Below are positions 35,049 to 43,503 of a stretch of 64,000 bases of DNA, in pieces. The translations under genes and the position numbers were made by a program. This DNA is from Terriglobia bacterium (GTDB taxonomy: Bacteria > Acidobacteriota > Terriglobia > Bryobacterales > Bryobacteraceae). Position 1 is the stretch's first letter, and each line of letters opens with the position of its first letter. The notes beneath the pieces were generated by a model, which was not told the origin of the DNA, did no database searches, and worked only from the letters and a program-made list of their open reading frames with translations. The stretch spans positions 99,346 to 163,345 of the forward strand of contig JAIQFK010000016.1 in the NCBI GenBank assembly GCA_020073305.1, written 5' to 3'.

Positions 35049-35687
35049 CTACGGTACGATCAGCGATGAACCAGCGGGGGCCGCTTCACCGGGCTGTTCC
35101 GGAAAGAACCCGCATAAGAAATCGAGATACGCTCGGCCGCGCTTACGCTGGTTGTTGTTGTCCAGCTCGAGACGCTGAAGGAAGACCAGCAGGGTGAGAA
35201 CGTCGCTGTCGCGCGTGCTGGTCATGCCCGTGCGCTCCGGCTCCTGTTTGCGAAATTCCTCGATACCCGCCTGTACCAGGCGGCAAATGTTAGCCGCTAT
35301 GGGATTCGCGGGCCGCGTTTCATAGTACACACCACTCTGCAAGGTTCGGTAGGTGCGGACGATCGCATCCAGAGCTTCGCGGACATCGAAATCCACCGCC
35401 CCGGTCGTTTTGATCGCCGCGTCCACCAACGTTCGCGCGAGGAACAGCAGCAGTGGCTCATGGTCGCGCAGGAACTCCTCGGTGACACGGATGTCCGGGT
35501 TGGGAAAATCATGCGGATCAGTGGGCGTGATCTTCTCGTGCCGGTGCGCCTCGCGGAGGTACACGCAATCCAACGGACAATCCACCGACACTTCGCGCTC
35601 GGTGCCGCAGCAAATGGTGCAGATGTCGCCGCGGACGCCGGGGCAGAACCGCTTCGGGCGGCGAATATGGCAAATCGCGCAGGACAT
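35049..35687 (-). CDS. cysteine-rich protein of unknown function
   Basis: A 212-aa protein. The first 45 residues hold eight or more cysteines (CAICHIRRPKRFCP...ICTICCGTERE...CPLDCVYL), an arrangement able to bind two zinc ions. The rest is helical (about 65-205), with FLRDHEPLLLFLARTLVDAA and LTLLVFLQRLELDNNNQRKRGRAYLDFL. Proteins with the same CCGTEREV...CPLDC signature are found in acidobacteria, but their function is unknown. It diverges from the 50-aa gene at 35716, with 28 bp in between. Confidence 0.78.
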   Translation of the reverse strand: MSCAICHIRRPKRFCPGVRGDICTICCGTEREVSVDCPLDCVYLREAHRHEKITPTDPHDFPNPDIRVTEEFLRDHEPLLLFLARTLVDAAIKTTGAVDFDVREALDAIVRTYRTLQSGVYYETRPANPIAANICRLVQAGIEEFRKQEPERTGMTSTRDSDVLTLLVFLQRLELDNNNQRKRGRAYLDFLCGFFPEQPGEAAPAGSSLIVP

Positions 35688-35715
35688 TTACTTAGTATAG
35701 AGGGAAGGAGGCGCA

Positions 35716-35868
35716 GTGGCCGTCATCAATCTGTTCATCAAAGTAGAAATCGAGAACGATGAAAACGAGAATCCGCAGAAACTCGGCGCTGAGGTCTGCC
35801 GGCAGATTCTGAAGGTCTACGGTGTGCGCTCAGCCGAGGTATCGAATATCATGGTCGCGGAGGCATAG
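35716..35868 (+). CDS. 50-aa small protein of unknown function
   Basis: This short gene starts with GTG at 35716 behind an excellent AGGAGG site at 35707-35712, and encodes 50 residues: MAVINLFIKVEIEND at the start, then LGAEVCRQILKVYGVRSAEVSN and a short tail. The strand-helix-strand pattern resembles a small ferredoxin-like fold. Its last 20 bp overlap the end of the convergent dGTPase-like gene. No known family recognised; the ribosome site and codon pattern support it being real. Confidence 0.65.
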   Translation: MAVINLFIKVEIENDENENPQKLGAEVCRQILKVYGVRSAEVSNIMVAEA

Positions 35869-36979
35869 CCCCCAGCATCTGATCGTAGGTGCGGCGGAAA
35901 AAGCCATCGGTCATCCCCGCGATGTAATCACAGACCACGCGGTGCGGCGGCTGGCCGGCTGCGGTCTCGCGGTAAAGCTCCGGGAGGCGGTCCGGATGCT
36001 CCAGAAAGAACTCGAACAACTCGGCCATCATGGCGATGAAGCGGCGCCGGTCGGCATCGAGGACCGGCGAAGAATATACATGGCGCTGCAGGAAACTCTT
36101 CAGCTCACGGCTGGAGGCAGCCGCGGACGGCGTGCAGGCCGCCAGCCGGCGCGGCCATTCGCGAACCTCATCGGCGCTGCGAACCCCCGCCTGAGCGGCG
36201 CGCTCGACGGTGCCTTCGATCAGGCCTGAAACCAGCGCGTCAATCAACTGCCGGAGCGCTTCGTAGAATCTTTCGCGCGCTGTCGCCCCGGGGAACTGCG
36301 TCTCGACGGTCTCGTAAATTCCGGCGTAATACGGCACTTCCGTGGCGACCTGCTCGGCCGTGAACAGGTGCGCCGAGAAGCCGTCGTCGAGGTCCGCCGT
36401 GTTGTAGGCGATCTCGTCGGACAGATCGATCAGTTGCGCTTCGAGCGGTGGCCGCTTGCCCGGCAGATATTCATCCAGCTGCGGGATCTCGCCCGGCGCG
36501 AAATCGCGGGAATGCTTGGCCATGCCCTCGCGGACCTCGAACGTCAGGTTCAAGCCGGGGAAGCGCGCGTAGCGCTGCTCGAATTTCTCGACGATGCGCA
36601 GCGCGTGGATGTTGTGATCGAAGCGGTCGCCAAACCGGTTCATTTGCCGGTTCAGCTCCTGTTCACCGGCGTGCGCGAACGGCGGATGGCCGATGTCATG
36701 AACCAGCGCCAGGGCCTCGGTCAGATCCTCGTCCAGGCCGAGCACCGAAGCCACCGTCCGCGCGATCTGGGCGACCTCAATGGTATGAGTCAGCCGGTTG
36801 CGGAAGTGATCGGAGAGGCCGGGCGTGAAAACCTGAGTTTTAGCCTCCAGGCGGCGAAAGGCGCGCGCGTGAATAATGCGGTCGCGATCGCGCTGGAAAG
36901 CGTTGCGGTAGGAGTGCTCCGGTTCAGGATAGCGGCGGCCAAGGCTGCGGTCTACCGGAAAGCGAAGGCGCTGGAGCAC
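35849..36979 (-). CDS. deoxyguanosinetriphosphate triphosphohydrolase-like HD protein
   Basis: A 376-aa HD-domain protein. Motifs of the dGTPase family are present: RDRDRIIHARAFRRLEAKTQVF (about 30-51), the first HD His in RLTHTIEVAQIART, and the metal-binding HDIGHPPFAHAGE (about 94-106), then YNTADLDDG further on. The family hydrolyses dNTPs to nucleosides and tripolyphosphate in the cytoplasm. Type 2 proteins of this length occur in many bacteria. Start is GTG at 36979. Its end overlaps the small gene at 35716-35868 by 20 bp. The YfgM-like gene lies 10 bp upstream. Confidence 0.92.
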   Translation of the reverse strand: MLQRLRFPVDRSLGRRYPEPEHSYRNAFQRDRDRIIHARAFRRLEAKTQVFTPGLSDHFRNRLTHTIEVAQIARTVASVLGLDEDLTEALALVHDIGHPPFAHAGEQELNRQMNRFGDRFDHNIHALRIVEKFEQRYARFPGLNLTFEVREGMAKHSRDFAPGEIPQLDEYLPGKRPPLEAQLIDLSDEIAYNTADLDDGFSAHLFTAEQVATEVPYYAGIYETVETQFPGATARERFYEALRQLIDALVSGLIEGTVERAAQAGVRSADEVREWPRRLAACTPSAAASSRELKSFLQRHVYSSPVLDADRRRFIAMMAELFEFFLEHPDRLPELYRETAAGQPPHRVVCDYIAGMTDGFFRRTYDQMLGAMPPRP

Positions 36980-36989
36980 GAATAACGGC

Positions 36990-37697
36990 TTACTGCTGCC
37001 CCGTCAGCTCACCGATGGCGGTGATGGCGTTCTGGGCGACAGGGCCGCCTCCTACGCGAAGCGGCTCGAGAAGCTTAATGGCTTCAGCCAGCTTCGTCGG
37101 CGCGATGCCCTTCGCCAAAGCGATGGTGGCCTGTTCCTTGGAGACAAAGACGGTGGAGTGATCCATTAGGTAACGCAGGATCTTTTCCGCATCCGCGGGC
37201 CGTCCCTCCGCGAAATAAGCCTGCCCCAGGGAGAATTGCGCCAGCGACGCATAGTTTTTGTCGCCCTCATTGGCGGATTCCTTGAACCATTTTTCCGCAT
37301 CCGCCATCTTGCCCTGATCGGCGGCAATCGAACCAAGATAATACTTTGCAACCGCCGCTTCGCTGGAGCCGGAAAACCTCGTTGCGATATCCGTGAACGC
37401 CTTGGTCACCGCGTTTTGCTTGGCCTCGTCGGTGGGGAAACTGAGCCGGCCGCTCGAATTGGGTGTCGCGACGGGCGCTTCCTGCATCTGTACGGCGTCA
37501 CCCAGGGCTTGCTCGCGGACAGTGTGCTCGTGGCGCATATACAAATAAATGCCGAGGCCCACGACGACGACGGTGGCCGCGATCGAGCCCCAGAGGATCA
37601 ACTCCCGCCGATGTCCGGTGACGAAATCCACCGTCTGTCCGACTTCAAGGGCAAACTTATCAGTCTTCAGCTCTTTTCGCGTGATTCTACCGGCCAC
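36990..37697 (-). CDS. YfgM-like membrane-anchored TPR protein
   Basis: A 235-aa protein with a cytoplasmic N-terminus (MAGRITRKELKTDKFALEVGQT), one transmembrane helix at about 33-53 (LILWGSIAATVVVVGLGIYLY) and a periplasmic TPR region (about 85-230, including AVAKYYLGSIAADQGKMADAEKWFKESAN). This layout is that of YfgM/TPR_21 proteins, which bind periplasmic chaperones and the Sec translocon. The start is GTG at 37697. It lies 10 bp before the dGTPase-like gene on the same strand. Confidence 0.85.
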   Translation of the reverse strand: MAGRITRKELKTDKFALEVGQTVDFVTGHRRELILWGSIAATVVVVGLGIYLYMRHEHTVREQALGDAVQMQEAPVATPNSSGRLSFPTDEAKQNAVTKAFTDIATRFSGSSEAAVAKYYLGSIAADQGKMADAEKWFKESANEGDKNYASLAQFSLGQAYFAEGRPADAEKILRYLMDHSTVFVSKEQATIALAKGIAPTKLAEAIKLLEPLRVGGGPVAQNAITAIGELTGQQ

Positions 37698-38006
37698 AAA
37701 AACCTCAGAAGGGATTCAAACGGATATCTTTCATGGTAACACGCGACCGCGGATTCCGGCTTCGAGCGGGCAGCCGCCCGCGCCTTATGTCAGGCCCGGG
37801 GGCGTTCCAGACGAGCACGTGCCCGATCGGGTGACGGCGGGCAGCGACGAGCCAACCGGGTCCCACGTCATGATATACTCTCCATCGGCCTGTTTCCGCC
37901 GCACGGGGCTCCTCCGAAATTTTTGGAGAAAAGAACGGTTGACATCGCCGAACTCTCCAGTACAATCCGGAGTAGCGCTGGAGTGCAGTAACGCGATTTT
38001 GGCGAC
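37698..38006. other. 309-bp intergenic region between divergent genes
   Basis: No tRNA or small gene recognised. It holds a strong plus-strand promoter (see next entry) and, just before it, an imperfect palindrome CTCCGAAATTTTTGGAG (37913-37929) that could be an operator for the MerR protein. The left part, near 37750-37860, is GC-rich and shows nothing else. Confidence 0.6.
37939..37966 (+). promoter_or_regulatory. sigma70-type promoter for the merR-like gene
   Basis: TTGACA (37939-37944) and TACAAT (37961-37966) are 16 bp apart, with a perfect -35 and five of six at -10. The spacing is one base short of optimal. It lies 41 bp before the MerR-family start. Confidence 0.75.
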
Positions 38007-38510
38007 ATGTTTAAAACAAGAAGAATCCGGCCTGTGGTGCTGCCCAGTGAGGAGCGCTACACCAGCAACGAGGTCTCCCGAATCTCCGGTGTGAGCCTGA
38101 GACAGTTGCAGTGGTGGGATGAGCGCAAGGTGGTGTCGCCGCGTCAGGACGGCCACAAGCGCGTCTATGCGCCCGAAGAGGTGGTGGAGATTTCCGTGAT
38201 CGCCGAGCTGCGGCGCAAAGGTTTCTCCCTGCAAAAGATCCGCCGCGTGCTGAAGTATCTCCAGAAGGAGATGAGCAAGCGGCTGAGCGATTCCATTGCC
38301 AGCGAATCGGAAATCCACCTGCTCACAGACGGCAAGTCTATCTTCCTCGAGGAGAGTTCCAACCGCATCATCGATCTGTTGAAGAACGCGCGCCAGCCCA
38401 TGTTTCTGGTATGTGTCACCGATCAGGTGCGGCGCTTGACGGCCACGCCGCTGCGCAAACCGGCAAAGTCGGAGACTGCGAGCGCGATCCGCAAGGTGCG
38501 GGCGCTGTAG
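38007..38510 (+). CDS. MerR-family regulator
   Basis: A 167-aa regulator with a MerR winged helix (about 17-88: YTSNEVSRISGVSLRQLQWWDERKVVSP, then FSLQKIRRVLKYLQKEM). The C-terminal part (about 95-150) has SEIHLLTDGKSIFLEES and NARQPMFLV. This segment aligns with the middle part of the MerR-TPR fusion at 10072-10977 (SELKIFSDGRTIAVQIAG and GQLLFNF), so the two share an unfamiliar module, possibly an effector-binding or dimerisation unit. No cysteine metal site is visible. It has its own strong promoter and ends 14 bp before the convergent MFS gene. Confidence 0.88.
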   Translation: MFKTRRIRPVVLPSEERYTSNEVSRISGVSLRQLQWWDERKVVSPRQDGHKRVYAPEEVVEISVIAELRRKGFSLQKIRRVLKYLQKEMSKRLSDSIASESEIHLLTDGKSIFLEESSNRIIDLLKNARQPMFLVCVTDQVRRLTATPLRKPAKSETASAIRKVRAL

Positions 38511-38524
38511 CTCCAGACCGCGGT

Positions 38525-39703
38525 TTAGGCCGCTACCTTCTGTTTGGCTCTTAGCATCGGGCGCACCGCCAGGTTCACGAGAATCATCACGACCGAGCAC
38601 GCGGGCAGCACCAGCAGCGCGGTCTTGATGCGCGTGGCATCGGTGCCGGCGATGGCGCCGATGATGCGAGAACTGACCGCCAAGCCGATCCATCCCGAGG
38701 TGATCGCGATGCCCATTGCGGTTCCCGTCATGCGCGGAAACGCGTCGCCTACCATGGCCAGCGTGGTTGGGAAAACCGGAGCCATGGCTACGCCGGCGAA
38801 GAAAACTAGAACGGCGGCAATAGGCGCATCGTTGGTTTGCAGCATGCCGAATGTCGTGATAGCCATGAGTACCGCCGCGACCAGCGTCACTGTAGCCGAG
38901 GGGATGCGAACCAGGATACGCGAGACCGCCACGCGGCCGATCAGCAGCCCGAGCGCGAAGCCCAGCGACAGGATGTTGAGCGCCATGCTGGGTGCGATTC
39001 CCTGCGCTTCCAGGTGCTGGGGCAGCCAGTTCCACACGCCGACTTCGCACGCCACGTAGAGGAACAATTGCAGCGAGAGGAGGAACAGCACCGGCCGTCC
39101 CAGCAAGGCGCCGGCTTCGGAGAATTTGAAGCCACGCTCGCCGGTGGGCGGGGGCATAGCTGTGAAGACGTGAAGAACCAGGGTTGCGGCCGCCAGTCCC
39201 GCGATCAGATAACAAAGCGCGATGGTATTGTGATTCAGCATGTTCGCGCCGATCAGCGGCGTGGCCAGACCGCCCAGACCAAAGAACAGGTTCAGAAGGT
39301 TGAGCGTGGATGCTCGCCGGTCTTCGCTGATATCGCTCACCAGCGCGTTCGCCGCCGTCACGATGATGCCTCCGCCCAAGCCGAGGATCAGCATGAACGG
39401 CATGATCATGTAGTAACCGGCCGAGTTCGGCACGGCAAAAAGCCCAATCACGATCAGAACGAAACCCAGCAGCAGGCCGGTCTTCTTGCCCTTGTTGTCG
39501 ATCAGCGGGCCCACCAGCAGGGACGCGATGATTAGCCCGATGGCCTGCGCCAGCAAAACGTAGCCGACCTGTTCCGGAGTGAGGTTCAGGCGCTTGGAGA
39601 CATCCGGCACGATGGTGCCTGCTACGGACGCGATCATGCCGTAAACGAATATCGCCAGAATCGCAGCAGTAATCAGACGACCCTTGTGGATAGCGGCGGA
39701 CAT
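38525..39703 (-). CDS. MFS transporter
   Basis: A 392-aa membrane protein with 12 predicted helices and the major facilitator layout. The loop 2-3 motif appears as VGPLIDNKGKKTGLLLG, and the second half shows FALGLLIGRVAVSRILVR. It resembles sugar/FucP-like or multidrug members, but the substrate cannot be named. It lies 63 bp downstream of the Gfo/Idh/MocA gene on the same strand, which suggests uptake of a sugar or polyol metabolised by that oxidoreductase. Confidence 0.9.
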   Translation of the reverse strand: MSAAIHKGRLITAAILAIFVYGMIASVAGTIVPDVSKRLNLTPEQVGYVLLAQAIGLIIASLLVGPLIDNKGKKTGLLLGFVLIVIGLFAVPNSAGYYMIMPFMLILGLGGGIIVTAANALVSDISEDRRASTLNLLNLFFGLGGLATPLIGANMLNHNTIALCYLIAGLAAATLVLHVFTAMPPPTGERGFKFSEAGALLGRPVLFLLSLQLFLYVACEVGVWNWLPQHLEAQGIAPSMALNILSLGFALGLLIGRVAVSRILVRIPSATVTLVAAVLMAITTFGMLQTNDAPIAAVLVFFAGVAMAPVFPTTLAMVGDAFPRMTGTAMGIAITSGWIGLAVSSRIIGAIAGTDATRIKTALLVLPACSVVMILVNLAVRPMLRAKQKVAA

Positions 39704-39766
39704 AGAGCCTGATGGTAACAGAATCGGTCGCGTCTTGTGAAAAAAGCCAGCTCGGGTTATCGGCCG

Positions 39767-41041
39767 TTACACGAACGAATATTTCTCGTTCCGGTCGTCC
39801 CACAGCACTTTCTTGCTGTGCTTGAACGAGAGCGTCGCCATGTGGCCGGAGATGGCCGCCTGCTGGCCGACCGTGGGAGGTGCAATCACCGTTCCGTGTC
39901 CGCGCACCGCGTCGATGAAGTTCCGGAAGTGATTGATGGCGCCATCGTTTTCGTTGAAGTCCTTCATGCCGTTCAAGTGCACTTCCGCGCGCGACGTGAT
40001 GCCGGAATCGGCGCCCCGGTATTTCTCCGGATAGAAGTGCAGGTCCTGCCGGTTCAGCACTTCGAGGGTTCCCTCGTTGCCGCAGAACTGCTCGCCGTAG
40101 CCGTAGTGCACGTTGCCGAAATAGCAACTGTAGTTGATATGAAACCGGTCCGGGTATTCGTAGAGGGCGCTCAGGGTGTCGGGCACGTCGCGGTCGTCGG
40201 TTTTGTCGGTCCACCGGTAGATGCCGCCAGACGCCATGCACGACTGCGGAACGGTTTTGCTCAGCACGAAATTCACAATGTCGGTCTGGTGCACAAGCAG
40301 GTCGGTCGAGATGCCGCCGGAGTAATCCCAATACAGCCGCCACTGGAAATAGCGCTGCGGGTCCCATTCGCGCTTTGCAGCCGGTCCGAGAAATTTCGGC
40401 CAGTCGGTGTTTTGCGGGTTAGCCTCTGGGGGGATGACGTAACGCCACGCCGGATCGTTTGGCGGCGAGTTGCGATACCAGAACGCGCGCACGTAGTGAA
40501 TGTCGCCAATCATGCCCTGCTCCACCATCTCCTTGGCTTTCTTGTATAGCGAGGAGCTGCGGTTCTGCGTTCCCACCTGCACGATCTTGCCGGATTTCTT
40601 CCACTCGTTGACGATGTCGAATCCTTCTTCGATAGTGTGCGCCAGCGGCTTTTCAATGTAGACGTTCTTGCCCGCGCGCAGGGCGGCGATAGTCATATCG
40701 TGGTGCAGGTGCTCCGGCGTCATGATGAAAACCGCGTCGATGGACTTGTCGGCCAGCAGTTCGCGGTAGTCCACGTAGGTCTTGGGACTGATGCCATAGA
40801 TGGTCTGGATGCGGTCTTTGGCGCGCGCGAGGTAGCCGGTGTAGGTGTCGCAGATGGCAGTGACGGCGACCTGTCCGGGCGCGGCCTTGTTCAACCAGTC
40901 CAGGCCCGCGTAACCACGCGTGCCCACGCCAATCCAGCCGATGTTCAATTTCTCGCTTGCGCCCTGGCCCTTAAGAATGGCGGGCGCGCCCAACGCGGCG
41001 GCCGTCTTCAAAAAATCGCGGCGAGCGAATCCGTCTGCCAT
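39767..41041 (-). CDS. Gfo/Idh/MocA-family oxidoreductase with Tat signal
   Basis: A 424-aa protein. A twin-arginine signal (MADGFARRDFLKTAAALGAPA, R7-R8) precedes the NAD-binding Rossmann motif GWIGVGTRGYAG (about 34-45) and the family's catalytic EKPLAHTIEE (about 134). The C-terminal domain carries GGISTDLLVHQTDIVNFVL and YSCYFGNVHYGYGEQFCGNEGTLEVL. The family catalyses NAD(P)-dependent oxidation of sugars or polyols; secreted members are common in acidobacteria and planctomycetes. AAGGAG precedes the ATG. Confidence 0.92.
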   Translation of the reverse strand: MADGFARRDFLKTAAALGAPAILKGQGASEKLNIGWIGVGTRGYAGLDWLNKAAPGQVAVTAICDTYTGYLARAKDRIQTIYGISPKTYVDYRELLADKSIDAVFIMTPEHLHHDMTIAALRAGKNVYIEKPLAHTIEEGFDIVNEWKKSGKIVQVGTQNRSSSLYKKAKEMVEQGMIGDIHYVRAFWYRNSPPNDPAWRYVIPPEANPQNTDWPKFLGPAAKREWDPQRYFQWRLYWDYSGGISTDLLVHQTDIVNFVLSKTVPQSCMASGGIYRWTDKTDDRDVPDTLSALYEYPDRFHINYSCYFGNVHYGYGEQFCGNEGTLEVLNRQDLHFYPEKYRGADSGITSRAEVHLNGMKDFNENDGAINHFRNFIDAVRGHGTVIAPPTVGQQAAISGHMATLSFKHSKKVLWDDRNEKYSFV

Positions 41042-41104
41042 GGTTTTTGCTCCTTGTGTTGGGATTAGAAAACCATGATAACAAGCTGAGGCGCCGTGCC
41101 CGTT

Positions 41105-41737
41105 TTATCCCGCCAATTCGCGCAAATCGGAAATCCAGTGATCCGGCTCCCATTTCCCGAGTTCCACGGGATCGCCATAGCCGTAACGAACGGCGCAGAT
41201 TTTGACGCCCGCCCGGCGGCCGGCCTCCATATCGGCGGACGAATCTCCCACCATCAGGCACTCTGCCTGTTTTGCGCCCAGCGCCGCCATAGCGGCCAGC
41301 ACGACGTCCGGCGCCGGTTTGTAGTGCATGCCGTCGCTGCCTTGAACATGATCGAAGTACGGCAGCAACCCGAAATGCTCCAGCACCAGGCGCGTTCCTT
41401 CCGTGCTCTTCGTGGTCGCCGTGGACTTGCGTCCGCCCAGCACGGCCAGCGCTTCCCGTGCCCCCGGATAGATACCAGTGCCGGCGTGCTTCCGGCTGCG
41501 GTACTTCAGGGTGTAGTCCGCCATGAGCTTCTGCATCTCGGCTTCGCTCGCGTGAGGAAGCATGTCACCGAACACCGCTCTCAGCTCACGGCCCACGTAA
41601 CCGCGAAGCACGCGGAACGGCACGGGCGCGCAACCCGCGGCTTCCAGCACTTCGCTCTGCGCCCCGCAGATGTCCGGCGCCGAATCGAGCACCGTACCGT
41701 CGATATCCAGCAGGTAAACCGAATATGGCGGGATCAC
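41105..41737 (-). CDS. HAD-superfamily hydrolase (phosphoglycolate phosphatase-like)
   Basis: A 210-aa HAD phosphatase. Motif I is LLDIDGTVLDSAPDI (nucleophile D11, acid D13), motif II lies in GGRKSTATTKSTEG, motif III Lys in GMHYKPAPDVVL, and motif IV in CLMVGDSSADMEAG. The helical cap (about 18-85) is of the PGP/beta-phosphoglucomutase type. The start is GTG at 41737, overlapping the DUF885 stop by 4 bp. Substrate unknown. Confidence 0.92.
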   Translation of the reverse strand: MIPPYSVYLLDIDGTVLDSAPDICGAQSEVLEAAGCAPVPFRVLRGYVGRELRAVFGDMLPHASEAEMQKLMADYTLKYRSRKHAGTGIYPGAREALAVLGGRKSTATTKSTEGTRLVLEHFGLLPYFDHVQGSDGMHYKPAPDVVLAAMAALGAKQAECLMVGDSSADMEAGRRAGVKICAVRYGYGDPVELGKWEPDHWISDLRELAG

Positions 41738-43440
41738 AGAACCGGACTGTCGTTTCCCAGCATGGAGCGCCGGATGATTTTGATCGGTGGGAATCCCTGC
41801 GCGAGAAACTGATTGTGGAAGTCGATCAATGAAAAGCCCGCACCGCGCGCCTTACGGTAGTCTTCACGCAACTTCAGGATCTCCAGCTTGCCCAGCGTGT
41901 AATACAGATACGTGGGATCGGAGGTGCCGCGCTTGGTCTCGATGAGCCCGAGCGCGCGCGTCTGATAGCCCTCCTTGACGAAGAAATCGACACCCTGTTC
42001 AAAGGTCATTTTGCCGGTGTGCATCTCGACGCCCACGATGTACCGGGCGTTGCGCAACAGCGCATCTTGTATCTGGCCCAGGCGCAGTTTGAGATCCCCG
42101 TTGCCGTAGCCTTGATCCAGCATCATCTGCTCCGTGTAATGCGCCCAGCCTTCGGAATTGGTATGTGCTCCGATCAGCTTCCGCACCTTCGACGGCGCGT
42201 TTTGTACCCACAGAAACTGCGTGTAGTGTCCCGGGTAGACCTCGTGAACGGCCGTGCTGATGATGGTGCCGCGGTTAAATGACTCCAGGTGCTCTTCAAT
42301 CTTTTCGGGGCTCCAGTTGCGCTCCGGCAGCGTGACGTTGAAGAACGCTTCTGTGGCCACCTTTTCGTACGGGCGCGGTGTGTCCATGGAGGCGGTGGTC
42401 AGCGCTCGCATGAAGGGCGGCGACTCCTCAAGGACGGGCAGCGTCATCGACGGTAGCGTCACGATCTTGTGCTGGACAACAAAGTCGCGCAGTCCGCCCA
42501 GCACATCGCGAAAAATCTGGAGCAAGCGGTCAGCCGGCGGATGGTCTTTCTGGAGATCCTGCAGGATCTCGTGCGGCGGGCGCCGGGCGTCGATCTTGGC
42601 TGCCGTCTCGCGCAGCGCCTGCTGGTTCTGGCGAAGATTCTGAAAGCCGATTTCGAGCGCCTTGTCGAGCGGCGTATCCACCATCTCGTCGTACAAAAGC
42701 TTCTGGCTGAAGTTCTCTGCGCCGATGCGGAAATCTCCTTTGGAACGCGGAAGCAGATCGGCCTTCAGGAATTTCTCGTAGGCGCCGAGGGCATCGATGA
42801 CCCCCTGATTGCTCTCGTGGAATTGATCGAGGAGCGCGCGGTCGGTCACGGCTTGGAACGCCGCGGGAACATCCTTTTTGAAGAATTCGATATTTCCGGG
42901 CAACTGCTCGATCGCGACTTCGGTATAGATGCGCGGCGGATTGCGTAGGTTGGCGCGCGCCTGGCCCAGAAGCCTTTTGGCAAGCTGCTCGCGCGCGATC
43001 ACGGATTTCAGCCGCTCGCTGGGAGGCGCGAAGCTCCGGCTAATGATCGGGAAAACGCTGCCGGCGATGCCGCTCGAATACTTATCCGGATTCTTTTCCC
43101 ACATGCGGATGTTCTGGAGATCGAGCAATTGCGACCGGATGCTGTAGATGACAAGATCGCGATCAGGGCCTGTCTGGGGCGTCAGGCTCGCGGCAGGAAA
43201 CCGCTCGAACTCGGCCAAGAAGCGTTGCAGCGATCGGATCCGCGTGGCGATCGTCGCCAGGGCATAGTCCTCGAGCTGCATGTCGTACTGATGAAAGCCG
43301 GCCGACGTTCCCTGCGTAGGGTTGTGGTGGTAGTAATCCTCGAAATACCGGTCTACGAGATTGTCGAACTCGGCTTGCCCCACCTTGGGCGCCGCGGAAA
43401 CAGAAAACGCGAAAATCAGCAGAACAACGACTGGCTTCAT
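41734..43440 (-). CDS. DUF885 family exported protein
   Basis: A 568-aa protein with a signal peptide (about 1-16). It belongs to DUF885, helical proteins with an HExxxGH-type metal motif, here H399-E-V-Y-P-G-H405 followed by YTQFLW. This fits zinc-dependent peptidases of the same fold, and several DUF885 members have been suggested to be peptidases; activity is not shown here. Downstream is the overlapping HAD gene. The divergent phosphotransferase gene starts 63 bp away. Confidence 0.88.
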   Translation of the reverse strand: MKPVVVLLIFAFSVSAAPKVGQAEFDNLVDRYFEDYYHHNPTQGTSAGFHQYDMQLEDYALATIATRIRSLQRFLAEFERFPAASLTPQTGPDRDLVIYSIRSQLLDLQNIRMWEKNPDKYSSGIAGSVFPIISRSFAPPSERLKSVIAREQLAKRLLGQARANLRNPPRIYTEVAIEQLPGNIEFFKKDVPAAFQAVTDRALLDQFHESNQGVIDALGAYEKFLKADLLPRSKGDFRIGAENFSQKLLYDEMVDTPLDKALEIGFQNLRQNQQALRETAAKIDARRPPHEILQDLQKDHPPADRLLQIFRDVLGGLRDFVVQHKIVTLPSMTLPVLEESPPFMRALTTASMDTPRPYEKVATEAFFNVTLPERNWSPEKIEEHLESFNRGTIISTAVHEVYPGHYTQFLWVQNAPSKVRKLIGAHTNSEGWAHYTEQMMLDQGYGNGDLKLRLGQIQDALLRNARYIVGVEMHTGKMTFEQGVDFFVKEGYQTRALGLIETKRGTSDPTYLYYTLGKLEILKLREDYRKARGAGFSLIDFHNQFLAQGFPPIKIIRRSMLGNDSPVL

Positions 43441-43503
43441 AGTGCGCAGTTTTCAATGTAGCGCAGGCTCCGTCGCGCAGAAATCTGCTACCCTCAACTT
43501 CTG

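Noticed and set aside
37698..38006. possible tRNA or small RNA in the largest gap of the main region
   Set aside because: No tRNA arms or T-loop motif were seen; the gap is explained by a promoter and a palindrome.
37785..40367. 860-aa minus-strand frame across the MerR gene, the MFS gene and part of the Gfo/Idh/MocA gene
   Set aside because: It overlaps three real genes and is rich in Arg, His and Gly, as expected for a shadow frame in GC-rich DNA.
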